A DNA stretch of 64,000 nucleotides from Neoarius graeffei. Lineage: Eukaryota > Chordata > Actinopteri > Siluriformes > Ariidae. The translations under genes were made by a program, and so were the position numbers. The stretch covers positions 20,014,610-20,078,609 of the forward strand of contig NC_083590.1 in assembly GCF_027579695.1 (NCBI RefSeq), in the 5' to 3' direction. The stretch's first letter is position 1. Each line of letters opens with the position of its first letter. This document shows, piece after piece, positions 11,800 through 24,765 of this stretch. The notes below the pieces were generated by a model. That model saw nothing but the letters and a program-made list of their open reading frames with translations, was not told where the DNA came from and ran no database searches.

Positions 11800-11837
11800 A
11801 AGAGAGACCTGTATGCCCTCCTGAGTGTGTGTGCACT
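10380..11837 (-). other. eya3: Probable eya3 3' UTR
   Basis: Sequence directly after the eya3 stop on the minus strand. It has no other gene, contains a (TG)n run at 11764-11792 and several poly-A tracts, and TTTATT (AATAAA on the minus strand) near 10762 could be a poly(A) signal. The end is not defined by the sequence. Confidence 0.35.
11764..11792. repeat. (TG)n microsatellite
   Basis: Uninterrupted TG run about 45 bp downstream of the eya3 stop codon, within the probable 3' UTR. Confidence 0.9.
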
Positions 11838-14179
11838 CTATAAGAAGTCCAGCTCCAAAGCTTGGTGTAGAGACACCAGGTCACCGTGAGCAGAGATGCG
11901 CCAGAACGGCATGTTGTGCTGCAGACACACACACACACAGCATCACTTGTTATATCAGAGCTGTAAACATAACACACTAAAAACTACACCAACACTGGCC
12001 TTTAACAAGATCAACTGTGAGCTACTGCTCACTTGCGTATCCCCCCCCCCCCGCTCTCGCTTATATCAGAACGCAAGCAATTGAAGGAATAGGACACTTA
12101 TTATGAATGTTGACTTCAACAAATAATGAACCCTGAAACAAGTAAGTAAAGAGCCATGTCTCTCCCCAGGGGTTTCAAATAGCATCCTGGTAAACTGTCA
12201 TTTTGAAATAGCATTTTGCTTCTTGAAATAGCGTCAAATTCCACCCTATATGTTTCATAAATACATTCAGTCGGTAAACAGGAAGTCGATGTGCGACAGA
12301 CCTGAAAATGGTAAACGTGGTATAGAACCCCAAGCTGAAGCTCGCTACCAAATATCAAGCAGTTGTGATTTGTAGTTGCTGAGAAAAGTGTTACGAAAAT
12401 TTTGTAAATCCACGCTATAATGTTTCATAAATACATTCAGTCGGTAAACAGGAAGTCGATGTGCGACAGACCTGAAAACGGTACACACGGTATAGAACCC
12501 CAAGCAGAAACTCGCTACCAAATATCAAGTGGCTATGATTTGTGGTTGCTGAGAAAAAGCGTGTTTCGGATGGACGGAGATATGGACAGACAGACAGAGG
12601 TCAACTAGTATTACTCCCCTCCCTCAAATATTGTTTAAATTCTTGTCTTGTGCTCTGGAGTTAATTGTTTGATGAAACAAAAACAGTCCTGGTGACGGAC
12701 TCAAACTTTTGGACCTTGGGAAAATGATTTATTAAAAAAAAAACCCCACACATGACCAGAGCAAAGGCCAAAGAACGATGTGATATGACAAAAATATCTT
12801 ATTTCTCAAAGCAATTTTCTACAATATACAAAATGCACCAGGATACGGCTCACAAATGAAATAAATAAATAAAAATTAATTAAACTTTAATGCCTATAAT
12901 AAAAAAAAGTTTTTAAAATCAAACAAATTATTTACTTAAATTAAATATTAAAAATAAGAATAAAAAAATTCATTTTTAAATCTGGTCAGTTTATAATTAT
13001 TTAAAAATAAAAACAAAAAACCGCAATTAAAAAAAAGCCATGATATTTCAGAAAAACCTATTATTGAATTCTACTCAGCGTTTGATTTTTAAGTTCTTTT
13101 ATTTATATAACCTGCTCGTAATCAGTGTGTTCTGTGTCCTTGTAGTTTGTAGTTCACTGTCCTCTCACGGATCAATAATGTACGCTATCAATCCATCCAT
13201 CTCTCTCAGATGTGCTTGCCTTACCTGCTTCGCTGCAAACTCCTCCTCCCGGCCGTCTCCTATAACCACGTAGGTCACCTTCTTGCCAAAACGTGACACG
13301 ATGCGCTCAAAGCAGCTTTCCTTTCCTGTCAAACAATTAACATACCATACAAAAAAAAAAAAAAAAAAACCTACTAAATAAAACCCACCTCTTTGGAAAA
13401 AGTCTTGAATAAGGAGTGAAGGAGTGAGGAAGCGGATTGTTACCGATCTTGGTGGCGCTGTAGATGTTGTCGATGGGGAAAATGTCCCCGAGGCCGTAGA
13501 GGAGCACTTTCGCCAGGGCAGGAACCAGCTGAGTTGTGGTGACCAGAACATTCATACATCTTCCCCTGCAATCACACACACCCCATCATGAGCCATGATT
13601 CTGCCTGTTCTACACAGTTGTATCACGACTACACCTGAGAAAGGTCAGAGGTCATGATCCTGACCTGGACTGGATCAGCAGGAGGGATTTGATGGCGGTG
13701 CTGAGCCAGCTGTCCGTCACGGTCTCGATGTCCTCGCGCACTCGGAGCAGCAGCTCCCTCTTCAGGGGACTCAGCAGAGCTGCACAGAGAGGACGGGTTC
13801 AACAGTTCACTGGCTTTAGAGTCTGAAGCGACGTGTTCGAAGGTCAGGAGACGCTCGTTATCTCAGAGTTTATCAGCTCACTGACTCCCTAATTGTTCAT
13901 TATGATCAGTTGCAGAATCCAGGGGTATAAAGATGTAACATGAGAAAAATGAACAATTTCACAAAGTCACTTACCTGCCATCAGAATATTGATTATTTAT
14001 TAGATTTGATCATGAGAACAAATATTTGTCATTTTGAGAGATTATCTATTATATTATTCATTTTAACTAATACCCAGAATGCATTGCAGGCATGGTCTTT
14101 TTTGATATTTTCACATTTATTGTCTTTTCTTCGAGTGCTTCCCCCCTGCCAAATTGCTATTGAATTCATAGAACCTTCC

Positions 14180-14213
<34 letters not shown>

Positions 14214-17200
14214 GTTCAATTTATATAGCACCTTTCTCAAAACCCAAGGTCGCTTTACAATAATAAGCAGAAAAAAAAAAAAGTCCACCATATAGAGGTC
14301 AGGATATCATTCCAGTGGTGTAGCAGCCACAGTCCCACCAAAAGGCGCAGGAAAACAAGTCCCACATCTCCAGCACAGCCGCCGTGATGCCGCCAGCAAC
14401 ATCGCTCGAACACCACGCCATGGATCCACAAAGCGAGCACAGAAGCACGGCCACGCAGAGCGCTGGTACAGTATGTCCCAAACACGGGCGATTGCTCTAA
14501 GACAACGAGGGAGTCTCAGCCTCCTCTAAAAATGACAAACATCGTGTAGGATGAATTGCGCTAGGCTTATGTTATAGCCGACCTTATAACATTGCTATTT
14601 CAGATCCAGAATCATACAAATATATGTGCTCAACCCAACTACAGTGTGAAATCATTCCGTTATAACTTTCCCCAGTTCGCCTAATGTGTGCGTGAGTTTT
14701 CCCCCTCGTGACAGCGCGATGCAGCCCAGCCTCAGTGGATTGGGAGCTCTGTGCTTATCAATCTCAAAATGCAAGACGATTATTGGACAAATACTGTGAA
14801 AATGCCCGCCCACGGAGTCCCAGCCTCAGTGGACTTCAACGGCATTTGGGAGCTATGCGCTTTTCAATCTCAAAATGCAAGACGGTTATTGGACAAATAC
14901 TGCAAAAACGCCCGCCCACGGACTCCCAGCCTCACATGGGAGGGACATGGCAGTTTCCGCGAGGAGACTGGTGATTGGTGAAAGCGGCCGGATATTTTCT
15001 TTGATTGACAGCTCGTTTCAACTATACAGGCAGCGGTACAGTGTTGCCAGATTGGGCGGTTTTAAGTGCATTTTGGCGGGTTTTGAACATATTGTGGGCT
15101 GGATAACGTCAGCAGTATCCGGCAACATCAGTTCAGTCCCATGCGGATTTGCAAGTGCTGTGGTGTATTGTAAGAGCTCAGCTTACATTTCGATTTCATT
15201 CATTACATACGGTTTCTACCAGCTTTTTTAGTTTGTATATATTTTCATTGTAAATAAAGTGTAAATATAGTGTTGTCAAGTTTGCGATCTTAGTTCCAGA
15301 AATTTCGTTTATTTGAGTGACTGAACTTGAACTTGAGGGGGCTAGTCAGCTAGCAAGAAAGGTACACACGGATGCCAAGCATTGCTGATTTAATTTTGGC
15401 GAAGCCATTTGCCAGTCTTCCTTTCGAGGAAAAAATTAAAATTAAAGAGCAGGGTAGACCAACGCCTCAAATTGACTTGGTGAAAAAGGTAGGGAATAAT
15501 ACTCGTTCCTTTCAGCTCTCCTGGTACGAGAAAGTGAATTGGCTAACAGCAAGTGACCCACATCAACAACAGTAAATAGGCTACTTTAGTAATATGTCAT
15601 GGATGGACCAAAAATATAGAATCTATTTAAAATGTTTATACTGAGTATATTATATTGGAATATATGTTTTTCTGGATATGAATTAAACAACGCTACAATT
15701 TGGAAAACATTTTTAAACAAAAACACAGCCGAGGTCAATTTTTAAACAACATGCCACAATTTTAAAATATAAAATGTTAAAATATACCCCCCCCCCAACA
15801 CCACCATCATGTATATTGGACAGTAGGCTAATGGGCCAAAAGAACCTGTTATTTCACAGTTTGTGACCCTGCCAACAATCAGCCAGATCAGAGGCAAGAG
15901 TATGGGCAAAACTGATGTGTTTTTTCTTTTAAAATCTGGAAATATCGTAACCGACCAGCCTCCCCTGTTTGAAAGACTACCAGCCGCCACTGGTCCTAAA
16001 CCGCCTACACAGCTGCTGCGACGCCACCGAGCAACATTGCTCAGAACATCACGCCAAGCATTAAAGCACAGAGCGCTGGACAACCACGATGTTAAAATGA
16101 GCAACGAGCTCACTGCAGTCCATAGCTGGGAGCACAGGCATCACCCACAGCGACCCAAGGCCTGGAGGGAACTGACGCCCAAAACTGGGTCTGGAGCTAC
16201 ACCACAACCGGCGAACAAAACACTCAAACACAGAAAAAAATAATTAAAATAAGAAAAGGAGAGAAAATAAAAAAAGCTCCAGTGAGAAGCGGAAGAAAGA
16301 ATGTGCACGACGTACTCTCAACCGGAAACGGAAAAAAACCCGTTATTGATACTGTTGTTTCACAAGTGAAGCGTAAAAAACTCTTCGCTAGTCACATAAC
16401 GTTTAGCAAGGCTGTTCGTCATATCTATTGTTATTAGGGGTACTATTATATTAGCCGCCCTGTCCCAGTTCATCAAAGACCTTCACATGAAGAAGAAATG
16501 GCTGCAAAGTGAGCGGAGAAGTTCGAACCTTTTTGTTTACCGCGCTCGCTTGCTTTGTAAACTGATCCTGCCGAAGCAATACTTCGACATCGTTGACTGA
16601 AATACGTGCTCAGGGTTTCAGAAAACGTGTAATTTTGGGAGCTATTTACGATAGAATCAAGAAGATTTGGTTCCAAAGGAACATTTGGGATATGAGTGAT
16701 GGTTCAAGCCTTGCTGTTGTTAAGACGCGTTGTTCGCGATCCCAAGAAAGCGTTTTTCAGAGCAAAATGGCCGAGTTTTCCTGCAATTTTTATCTGAGTA
16801 AAATGTGTTCGGGGGTTGAGAATTCAGTGTAATTTTGGAATCGTTATTAGAAGTAGAAAGCTGAAAATCAAAACAGCAAACAGCAAGTAAATCGTATGAG
16901 AACTCTTGTGTATTTTTTTGGAAGAGAACTTTAGCGTGTATGAAGTTAAAACTTAGTGATTTATTTTAGATACATGAGTATAATTAAAAACAGCGTTACA
17001 TAATGCGTTTTGTTATTTTCCTTGAAATCTTTCATTCTCGAGTTCCATAGTCTCCAGTTTGGGTCTATATTGTTAGTATGATAGTCAAAGTGTAAAATTC
17101 ATTCAAAAATTGATGCGTTTTTTAAAATGGCGAGTAAAAGTTCTCTTGGTGAGCGGCTTTCATGTTACGCGTTACATCGGAATTTAGCTCAAATTTCCAA

Positions 17201-20200
17201 ATACTAAAATCGCTAAAAAAACCACGTTGGTTGTATTCCTATGACTTTTGGTGTGGAAGTAGTTTTCCCTTCTAGTAACCTGTGCGAGCAGTACCGATTT
17301 TATTGCCCTCTTCGTTATTACATATTTTAACAATATATACACGGGATACATCTTGTACCCCTGGATCCTGCACCTGATATTATCTGTGTGTATGTCATCA
17401 GCTCATTAACAAACATCTAGACCAGGGCTTTTCAAAGTGTGGGGCGCGCCTCCCCTAGGGGGCGCCAGAGTTCTTTGGGGGGGGCAACGTGAGGAAAAAT
17501 AAACCAGAATAAATTACTATTGCGGACGTTTAGCGAACTTCAGCTAGCCTTTGCCAGAGACAAAATGGATGGATTTTTAGTACCTAAAGCTACAGTGAGT
17601 GAGGAGACAGAGTCTGGGCCAAGCAAAAAAAGAAGGAAGTATGACCACGATTATTTAAAGTTTGGATTTTCATGGACTGGATCTGAAGATGCTCCACTGC
17701 CACAGTGCGTTGTCTGCCAAGAGGTGCGAGCTAACGATGCTCCGAGATGTTTAAAATGTGTAAAACAAGATGTTTAAAAAAAAAAAGCACAGATGTTTAA
17801 AATGTGTAAAAAAGAGGTTTTAAAAAGCACAGATGTTTAAAATGTCTCATCTCATCTCATTATCTGTAGCCGCTTTATCCTGTTCTACAGGGTCGCAGGC
17901 AAGCTGGAGCCTATCCCAGCTGACTACGGGCGAAAGGCGGGGTACACCCTGGACAAGTCGCCAGGTCATCACAGGGCTGACACATAGACACAGACAACCA
18001 TTCACACTCACATTCACACCTACGCTCAATTTAGAGTCACCAGTTAACCTAACCTGCATGTCTTTGGACTGTGGGGGAAACCGGAGCACCCGGAGGAAAC
18101 CCACGCGGACACGGGGAGAACATGCAAACTCCACACAGAAAGGCCCTCGCCGGCCACGGGGCTCGAACCCGGACCTTCTTGCTGTGAGGCGACAGTGCTA
18201 ACCACTACACCACCGTGCCGCCTGTTTAAAATGTATAAAAGAAAAAAAATAAAAACGTGTACAACAACCATTTTTTTAAATACGAATGGAACATTAAGTA
18301 TAGCAACAAAAAAAATTGTAAGGGGGGGGAGGGGCGCTGTTGTTTATTTGCTCTCTGAGGGGGGCTGACTCTCCCACACTTTGAAAACCCCTGATCTAGA
18401 CATTTCAGAAGAACTTGGTGGCCTGAAAACTCCAATCCGAATCCGAAGTGTACCTCCGACATTCCCTTTGTATCCGTTGTAGATCTCTTTAAGGCGGCGG
18501 TACCGAAAGGCCAGCTTGCGCATCCAGTCCACTCCACCCTGCACTGCTGGGTTGGAGCTTTGCACTCCGGCTCCGCCCGTCCCACTGAACCCATCATTCG
18601 CAAAGTTATAGTTGCTGGAAGAGGAAGAGGACGAGCTCAGAATACAAAAAAGACACAACAGTGCATCTTAACACCGCGCTCAACTCCTCAAATTACCTCA
18701 GATCTTGTCCGTTGTCGTCAGACGACACGTCCTCAGCGTGGACTTGATCGCACTCCTAAACACAAACCCATCACAGGCTTAATTCCCTGCGGGTCCTGAT
18801 GAAACAGTGATTTGGTACGAATGAGGAAGGCGGCTCACCTCCAGATCGTTGAAGAACAGATGCGTGTCTGCGAGCTCAAAGATCAGTTCCTCCATCTGCA
18901 GACCCAGATTGAGCACCGTAGCTGGATCCTGGAGGAAGACAAAGCTAAACTGCATCACACATCAGCGTAAACATGCACTACAGTGTTCCCAAACCAAGCA
19001 GAACAGCAGCTACTTTAACCACACAAGGGAAGAACAGTGTACAGCGCATAAGGCGCATATTCCACAGCCAATGCCTGGCGATTCATTTCACGACTCTTTG
19101 CGGTACCTTGCCGAACTTTTGCGCAAACGACCCTGTGAGCAGGGAGTGGAAAATGATGATGGTTTCATCCAGATCCCACAAGAAGACTCGCTGAGAAAGA
19201 CAGGAGATATAAAGCGAGGTTAGATGAAAACACTTTTATCCCCCCCGAAGTATTGTTTAAGAGATTTAAGAGTCTGGTGACACCATATTGTCTCTACCTC
19301 CAGGTCGTTGTCTGTAGACTGACCGCTGTCTGATTTCTTTGCTTTGCCTTTTGCTTTGGGTAGAGGGTTTCTGCGGGCGGCTTCGTCCTGAGCCGTGCCC
19401 ACGGGGAGGGTCACGCTGGCTGGAGACGCAACTAAGAAGAGAGCAGAAAAATAAAATCAAACTTTTTTTTTTCCTTCGACTGTAAAATAACAGACCTAAA
19501 ATGAATGATTTAAATGGCCTTCAAGTGCTGAGAAACATATATAATTAAAGTGCATGGAACATTAAGTGAGGAATGGCACACTTCAAGATGTGCTGATAAG
19601 GACGTAGGAGCTCATCTGGCCTGCCATCAGAACAACCATAACGAAACGTGACAACGTGAGACAGGACCAACCTCCATGACGAATTGTTCACAACAAGAAA
19701 ATCAACAAAGGACCATGTTTTGTTCCCCAAAACACCGATCAGAACTGAATTCGGGTGAGAACTACAAGAGGAGATACAATTCTAACGAGAAGTCCCAAAA
19801 CTTAAGGTGACCTAATTAGCAGGTCGCTAGCAAACATTTGACAATACAATGACCAAGTGTTGTGCAGAAGGACTAGTTCTTTCAAATAAAACAATCAGAA
19901 CTGAAATGAGGATGGGTTCCCTTTTGAGTCTGGTTCCTCTCGAGGTTTCTTCCTCATGTCGTCTGAGGGAGTTTTTCCTTGCCACCGTTGCCACAGGCTT
20001 GCTCATTGGGGATAAATTAGGGATAAAATTAGCTCATGTTTTACGTCGTTCAAACTCTGTAAAGCTGCTTTGCGACAATGTTTATTGTTAAAAGCGCTAT
20101 ACAAATAAACTTGACTTGAACTGAAATCCATTGGTGACTGAGGGAAGAGGTACAATTTAACTGAAAATTAATGAACAAAATTGTAAACAAATTGTTTACA

Positions 20201-23200
20201 ACAGGGAAATCAACAAACAATTGACCAAGTTTTGTTCCTTGAGAGATCTACCCAAAACAAACATTGATCAGAACTGAAATCAGATGAGAAGCAAGATCAA
20301 TTGTGAGCTACTGCTCACTTGCGTATCCCCCCCACGCTGCTCTCACTTATCAGAATGCAAGCAATCGACGGAACAGGACACTTATTATGAATGTTGACTT
20401 CAACAAATAATGAACCCTGAAACAAGTAAGTAAAGAGCCGTGTCTCTCCACAGGGATTTCAAACAGCATCCTGGTAAACTGTCATTTTGAAATAGCATTT
20501 TGCTTCTTCCCTGTGATGACCTGGCAACTTGTCCAGGGTGTACCCCGCCTTTCGCCCGTAGTCAGCTGGGATAGGCTCCAGCTTGCCTGCGACCCTGTAG
20601 AAGGATAAAGCGGCTAGAGATAATGTGATGTGATGTGTGTGATTTTGCTTCTTGAAATAGCGTCAAAATCCACCCTATATGTTTCATAAATACATTCAGT
20701 CGGTAAACAGGAAGTCGATGTGCGACAGACCTGAAAACGGTAAACATGGTCTAGAACCCCAAGCTGAAGCTCGCTACCAAATATCAAGCAGTTGTGATTT
20801 GCAGTTGCTGAGAAAAGTGTTACGAAAATTTTGTAAATCCACGCTATAATGTTTCGTAAATACATTCAGTCGGTAAACAGGAAGTCGATGTGCGACAGAC
20901 CTGAAAACGGTAAGCATGGTCTAGAACCCCAAGCTGAAGCTCGCTACCAAATATTAAGCAGTTGTGATTTGTAGTTGCTGAGAAAGGTGTTACGAAAATT
21001 TTGTAAATCCACGCTATAATGTTTCGTAAATACATTCAGTCGGTAAACAGGAAGTCGATGTGCGACAGACCTGAAAACGGCAAACATGGTCTAGAACCCC
21101 AAGCTGAAGCTCGCTACCAAATATCAAGCAGTTGTGATTTGCAGTTGCTGAGAAAAGTGTTACGAAAATTTTGTAAATCCACGCTATAATGTTTCATAAA
21201 TACATTCAGTCGGTAAACAGGAAGTCGATGTGCGACAGACCTGAAAACGGTAAACATGGTCTAGAACCCCAAGCTGAAGCTCGCTACCAAATATCAAACA
21301 GTGAGAAAAGTGTTACGAAAATTTTGTAAATCCACGCTATAATGTTTCGTAAATACATTCAGTCAGTAAACAGGAAGTCGATGTGCGACAGACCTGAAAA
21401 CGGTAAACATGGTCTAGAACCCCAAGCTGAAGCTCGCTACCAAATATCAAGCAGTTGTGATTTGCAGTTGCTGAGAAAAGTGTTACGAAAATTTTGTAAA
21501 TCCACGCTATAATGTTTCGTAAATACATTCAGTCGGTAAACAGGAAGTCGATGTGCGACAGACCTGAAAACGGTACACACGGTATAGAACCCCAAGCTGA
21601 AGCTCGCTACCAAATATCAAGCAGTTGTGATTTGCAGTTGCTGAGAAAAGTGTTACGAAAATTTTGTAAATCCACGCTATAATGTTTCGTAAATACATTC
21701 AGTCGGTAAACAGGAAGTCGATGTGCGACAGACCTGAAAACGGTAAACATGGTATAGAACCCCAAGCTGAAGCTCGCTACCAAATATCAAGCAGTTGTGA
21801 TTTGCAGTTGCTGAGAAAAGTGTTACGAAAATTTTGTAAATCCACGCTATAATGTTTCGTAAATACATTCAGTCGGTAAACAGGAAGTCGATGTGCGACA
21901 GACCTGAAAACGGTACACACGGTATAGAACCCCAAGCTGAAGCTCGCTACCAAATATCAAGCAGTTGTGATTTGCAGTTGCTGAGAAAAGTGTTACGAAA
22001 ATTTTGTAAATCCACGCTATAATGTTTCGTAAATACATTCAGTCGGTAAACAGGAAGTCGATGTGCGACAGACCTGAAAACGGTAAACATGGTATAGAAC
22101 CCCAAGCTGAAGCTCGCTACCAAATATCAAGCAGTTGTGATTTGCAGTTGCTGAGAAAAGTGTTACGAAAATTTTGTAAATCCACGCTATAATGTTTCGT
22201 AAATACATTCAGTCGGTAAACAGGAAGTCGATGTGCGACAGACCTGAAAACGGTAAACATGGTATAGAACCCCAAGCAGAAGTTTGTACCAAGTGGCTAT
22301 GATTTGTGGTTGCTGAGAAAAAGTGTGCTGTGGATGGACGGTCAGACAGAGGTAAACCGGTACCCCCACTCCATAATAATGAGAGAGGAGATAAAATTCT
22401 AATGAGAGGCCTGGAAAATATATTAATTTGGCCTAATTAGTAAATCATCAGCAAAAAATATGACAAAACAATGACCAAGTTTTGTGTGGAGTGATGAGTT
22501 CTTTCAAACAAAACACTGGGAGCGGAATTCCGTGGAGAACTGATGGAGGAGATACGATTTAACTGAATCGTGGATGACGGACATCACGCCATGGCGATAA
22601 CTCATCGGCCTTATGGTCACGTGAGCTAATGATGAGGTTGTATAATGTGTTCTGATATAAAGCGGAGTTATTATCACCATCCCAAAGTTAATCATTCTTC
22701 TCTAACACCACCACCATGTCTCCGAGTGCTTTATTCCTCTTACACCACAGCTCTAAAACTACTTTTTATCCATTTGTAGTTGATCTTATGGAACGACTGC
22801 AAAGCAAGGTAGTTCCTATTCTCTCTTTTTCAAGTTAACTTTAAAAAAAAAAAAGAAAAAAAAAAAGGCAGCTTAACAATAAATCAAAGCCCTAAATCAT
22901 CAATAATTTCCAGTACCGGAAGACTGACACTGGAGACTCCTTCCAAAAATGCAGCTTACTGTCAAAGCTGCTGTTACAGAGAATGAATCTTGTGACCAAT
23001 CAGAACTGAGCGTTCAAGATCACTGTGGTTAAAGACCACTTGTATAATAAGCTGAAGTATTTTTTTTTCGCAGTGCGGTTTTCATCAAATCCTGCGCTCT
23101 GATTGGCTGGCTAGCGGGTCTGTATCCTACGGTACGGACCCCAGTTATGGACCTCTGGCGACTCGCTCGTTCACAACAACAAACATAGTAGAATTTTTTT

Positions 23201-24725
23201 GTCAACATTTTTTTTTAATAAGATTTATTTAAAAGATTATCAAAAATCTTATAAATTTTTGCCAGCATTTCTCAGGAGAATAGCATTAAATTTACAGCAT
23301 GGATAGCGATAACGACAGTGTTCACAGCGAAAGCAAGTTTTACTACCCTGAGGAAAAAGAAATAAAAGAAAACATTTCAGGAGAAAGCTAAAAACCTGTA
23401 CCTGTTGCTAACGCCGAGCAAAAACATGGCTGAATCCTGAATGACTCCTATTTGTATAAATAGGGGACTACATAGGCGGCAAAATGTAGTTTTTTTTTCC
23501 TGCCATGGAAGTGCACTTGTATACCGAGGAGGAAGCAATTTTCATTACAGCCGTGAATGAGGATTCAAAATGGCGGCTCGGCTCGGTTTTCCCTTTCGGG
23601 CGCTCTCGTTTTCTGTTAGAATTTGGTAAAGAAAAAATAAAATATATTATTTACCAGCTTAAGGTCGGTCCGTATGGTGAAATACCGTGACCTCGGCCTT
23701 GAATACTGACCTCAGTCACGGTATTTCATGATATGGACCTCTTTTCCTTCCACTAGTCTGAGCGTACTGTCTATATGGGGAAAACACGTAACGTCTTCAA
23801 ACGGTGACATCAATCCATGCAGAAAATAAACGAATGGCATTTAAAAGCGGCCATTTTCTGAAAGCAGTGTTTGATTGTGATCGATGGGCGGTACCTGTAG
23901 AGCTGGGCAGTCCTGTGGAGGCACTAGTCTCGGTCTTCACAGGCGTGTACGGCGGCACTGAGACGTTCTCTCCGTCCTCTTGGCTGCTAGGGGGTGCAGG
24001 TGGGAGGTAACTGTTGGGAGGGACATAATACTGGGAGAACTGGTTCTGTCCCAGTGAATTATAGCTGGAGAAATCCTGCAGTTAGAGAGGAAAACAACGA
24101 AAAGAATGCAATCTTCGTTTCAACGGCCAAGGTTTTAAATTACATTTAACCTGAAAAGAGGGTTAGATTTGATTACTGCTGTAAAAAGGCTTATATTGTT
24201 GTTTGCATGTATGCACGTGGGGTCTGCTGAAGCTCACTTGATGTGTGGCGGTGGCTGTGGTGACAGCAGGGGCTGTGGGGATGTTGGAGTACACACTGGA
24301 CGTAGTGAAGCAGGAACCTGAAGTGGGTTAAAAAATTAAAACGTGTGAGCAAAATGATCAAAGGGGATCAAATTAAAAACACAGGAAAACGGAAATGTTG
24401 GCGTCATTGGATGAGAAATGAATGAAGAAGCTGGTTGAGTTTACACTGTTCAGTAAAACTCGCACACGTGGCTGCACGCTAAACTCTGCAGACGAGACTA
24501 AATTAAATCTCAGAATCTAACACATTTCATTTATCGTTACCGCAATTCTAAAATTATTGAATATGCATTATAGATTAACATTTCGTTCAAAACAAATAAA
24601 CAATTTATTTAACAGGCTACATTACAGACTGCAATCTCCTTTGCTGCGTTTAGCATTTTCTCATTTCAATATTTACATTAATTTAGTTACTTATTCAGTT
24701 ATATTTAGTCATTATTTATTTATAT

Positions 24726-24765
<40 letters not shown>

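Larger units (their letters stand above)
17423..18393 (+). mobile_element. hAT (Charlie/ZBED-like) transposon with exact 8-bp target duplication
   Basis: Flanked by ATCTAGAC at 17415-17422 and 18394-18401. Terminal inverted repeats CAGGGCTTTTCAAAGTGTGG and, on the other strand, CAGGGGTTTTCAAAGTGTGG. Carries a transposase N-terminal fragment and a nested SINE at 17846-18222. Inserted 52 bp beyond the splice donor of eya3 exon 18454-18614. Confidence 0.92.

Noticed and set aside
13165-13579. Continuous 128-codon and 80-codon minus frames
   Set aside because: They read through eya3 introns; the conserved parts are separate exons with clear splice sites.
14255-14485. Cys/Trp-rich minus-strand frame of 76 codons
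   Set aside because: No family pattern; it covers a repeat segment that recurs at 15950-16110 without keeping the frame.
20650-22330. CRISPR-like regular array
   Set aside because: Units are contiguous 170-bp satellite copies without spacers, in a vertebrate genome.
20614-22369. Repeated 63-codon frames starting [11 protein letters not shown]
   Set aside because: Spans one 170-bp satellite unit; periodicity explains the open frame.
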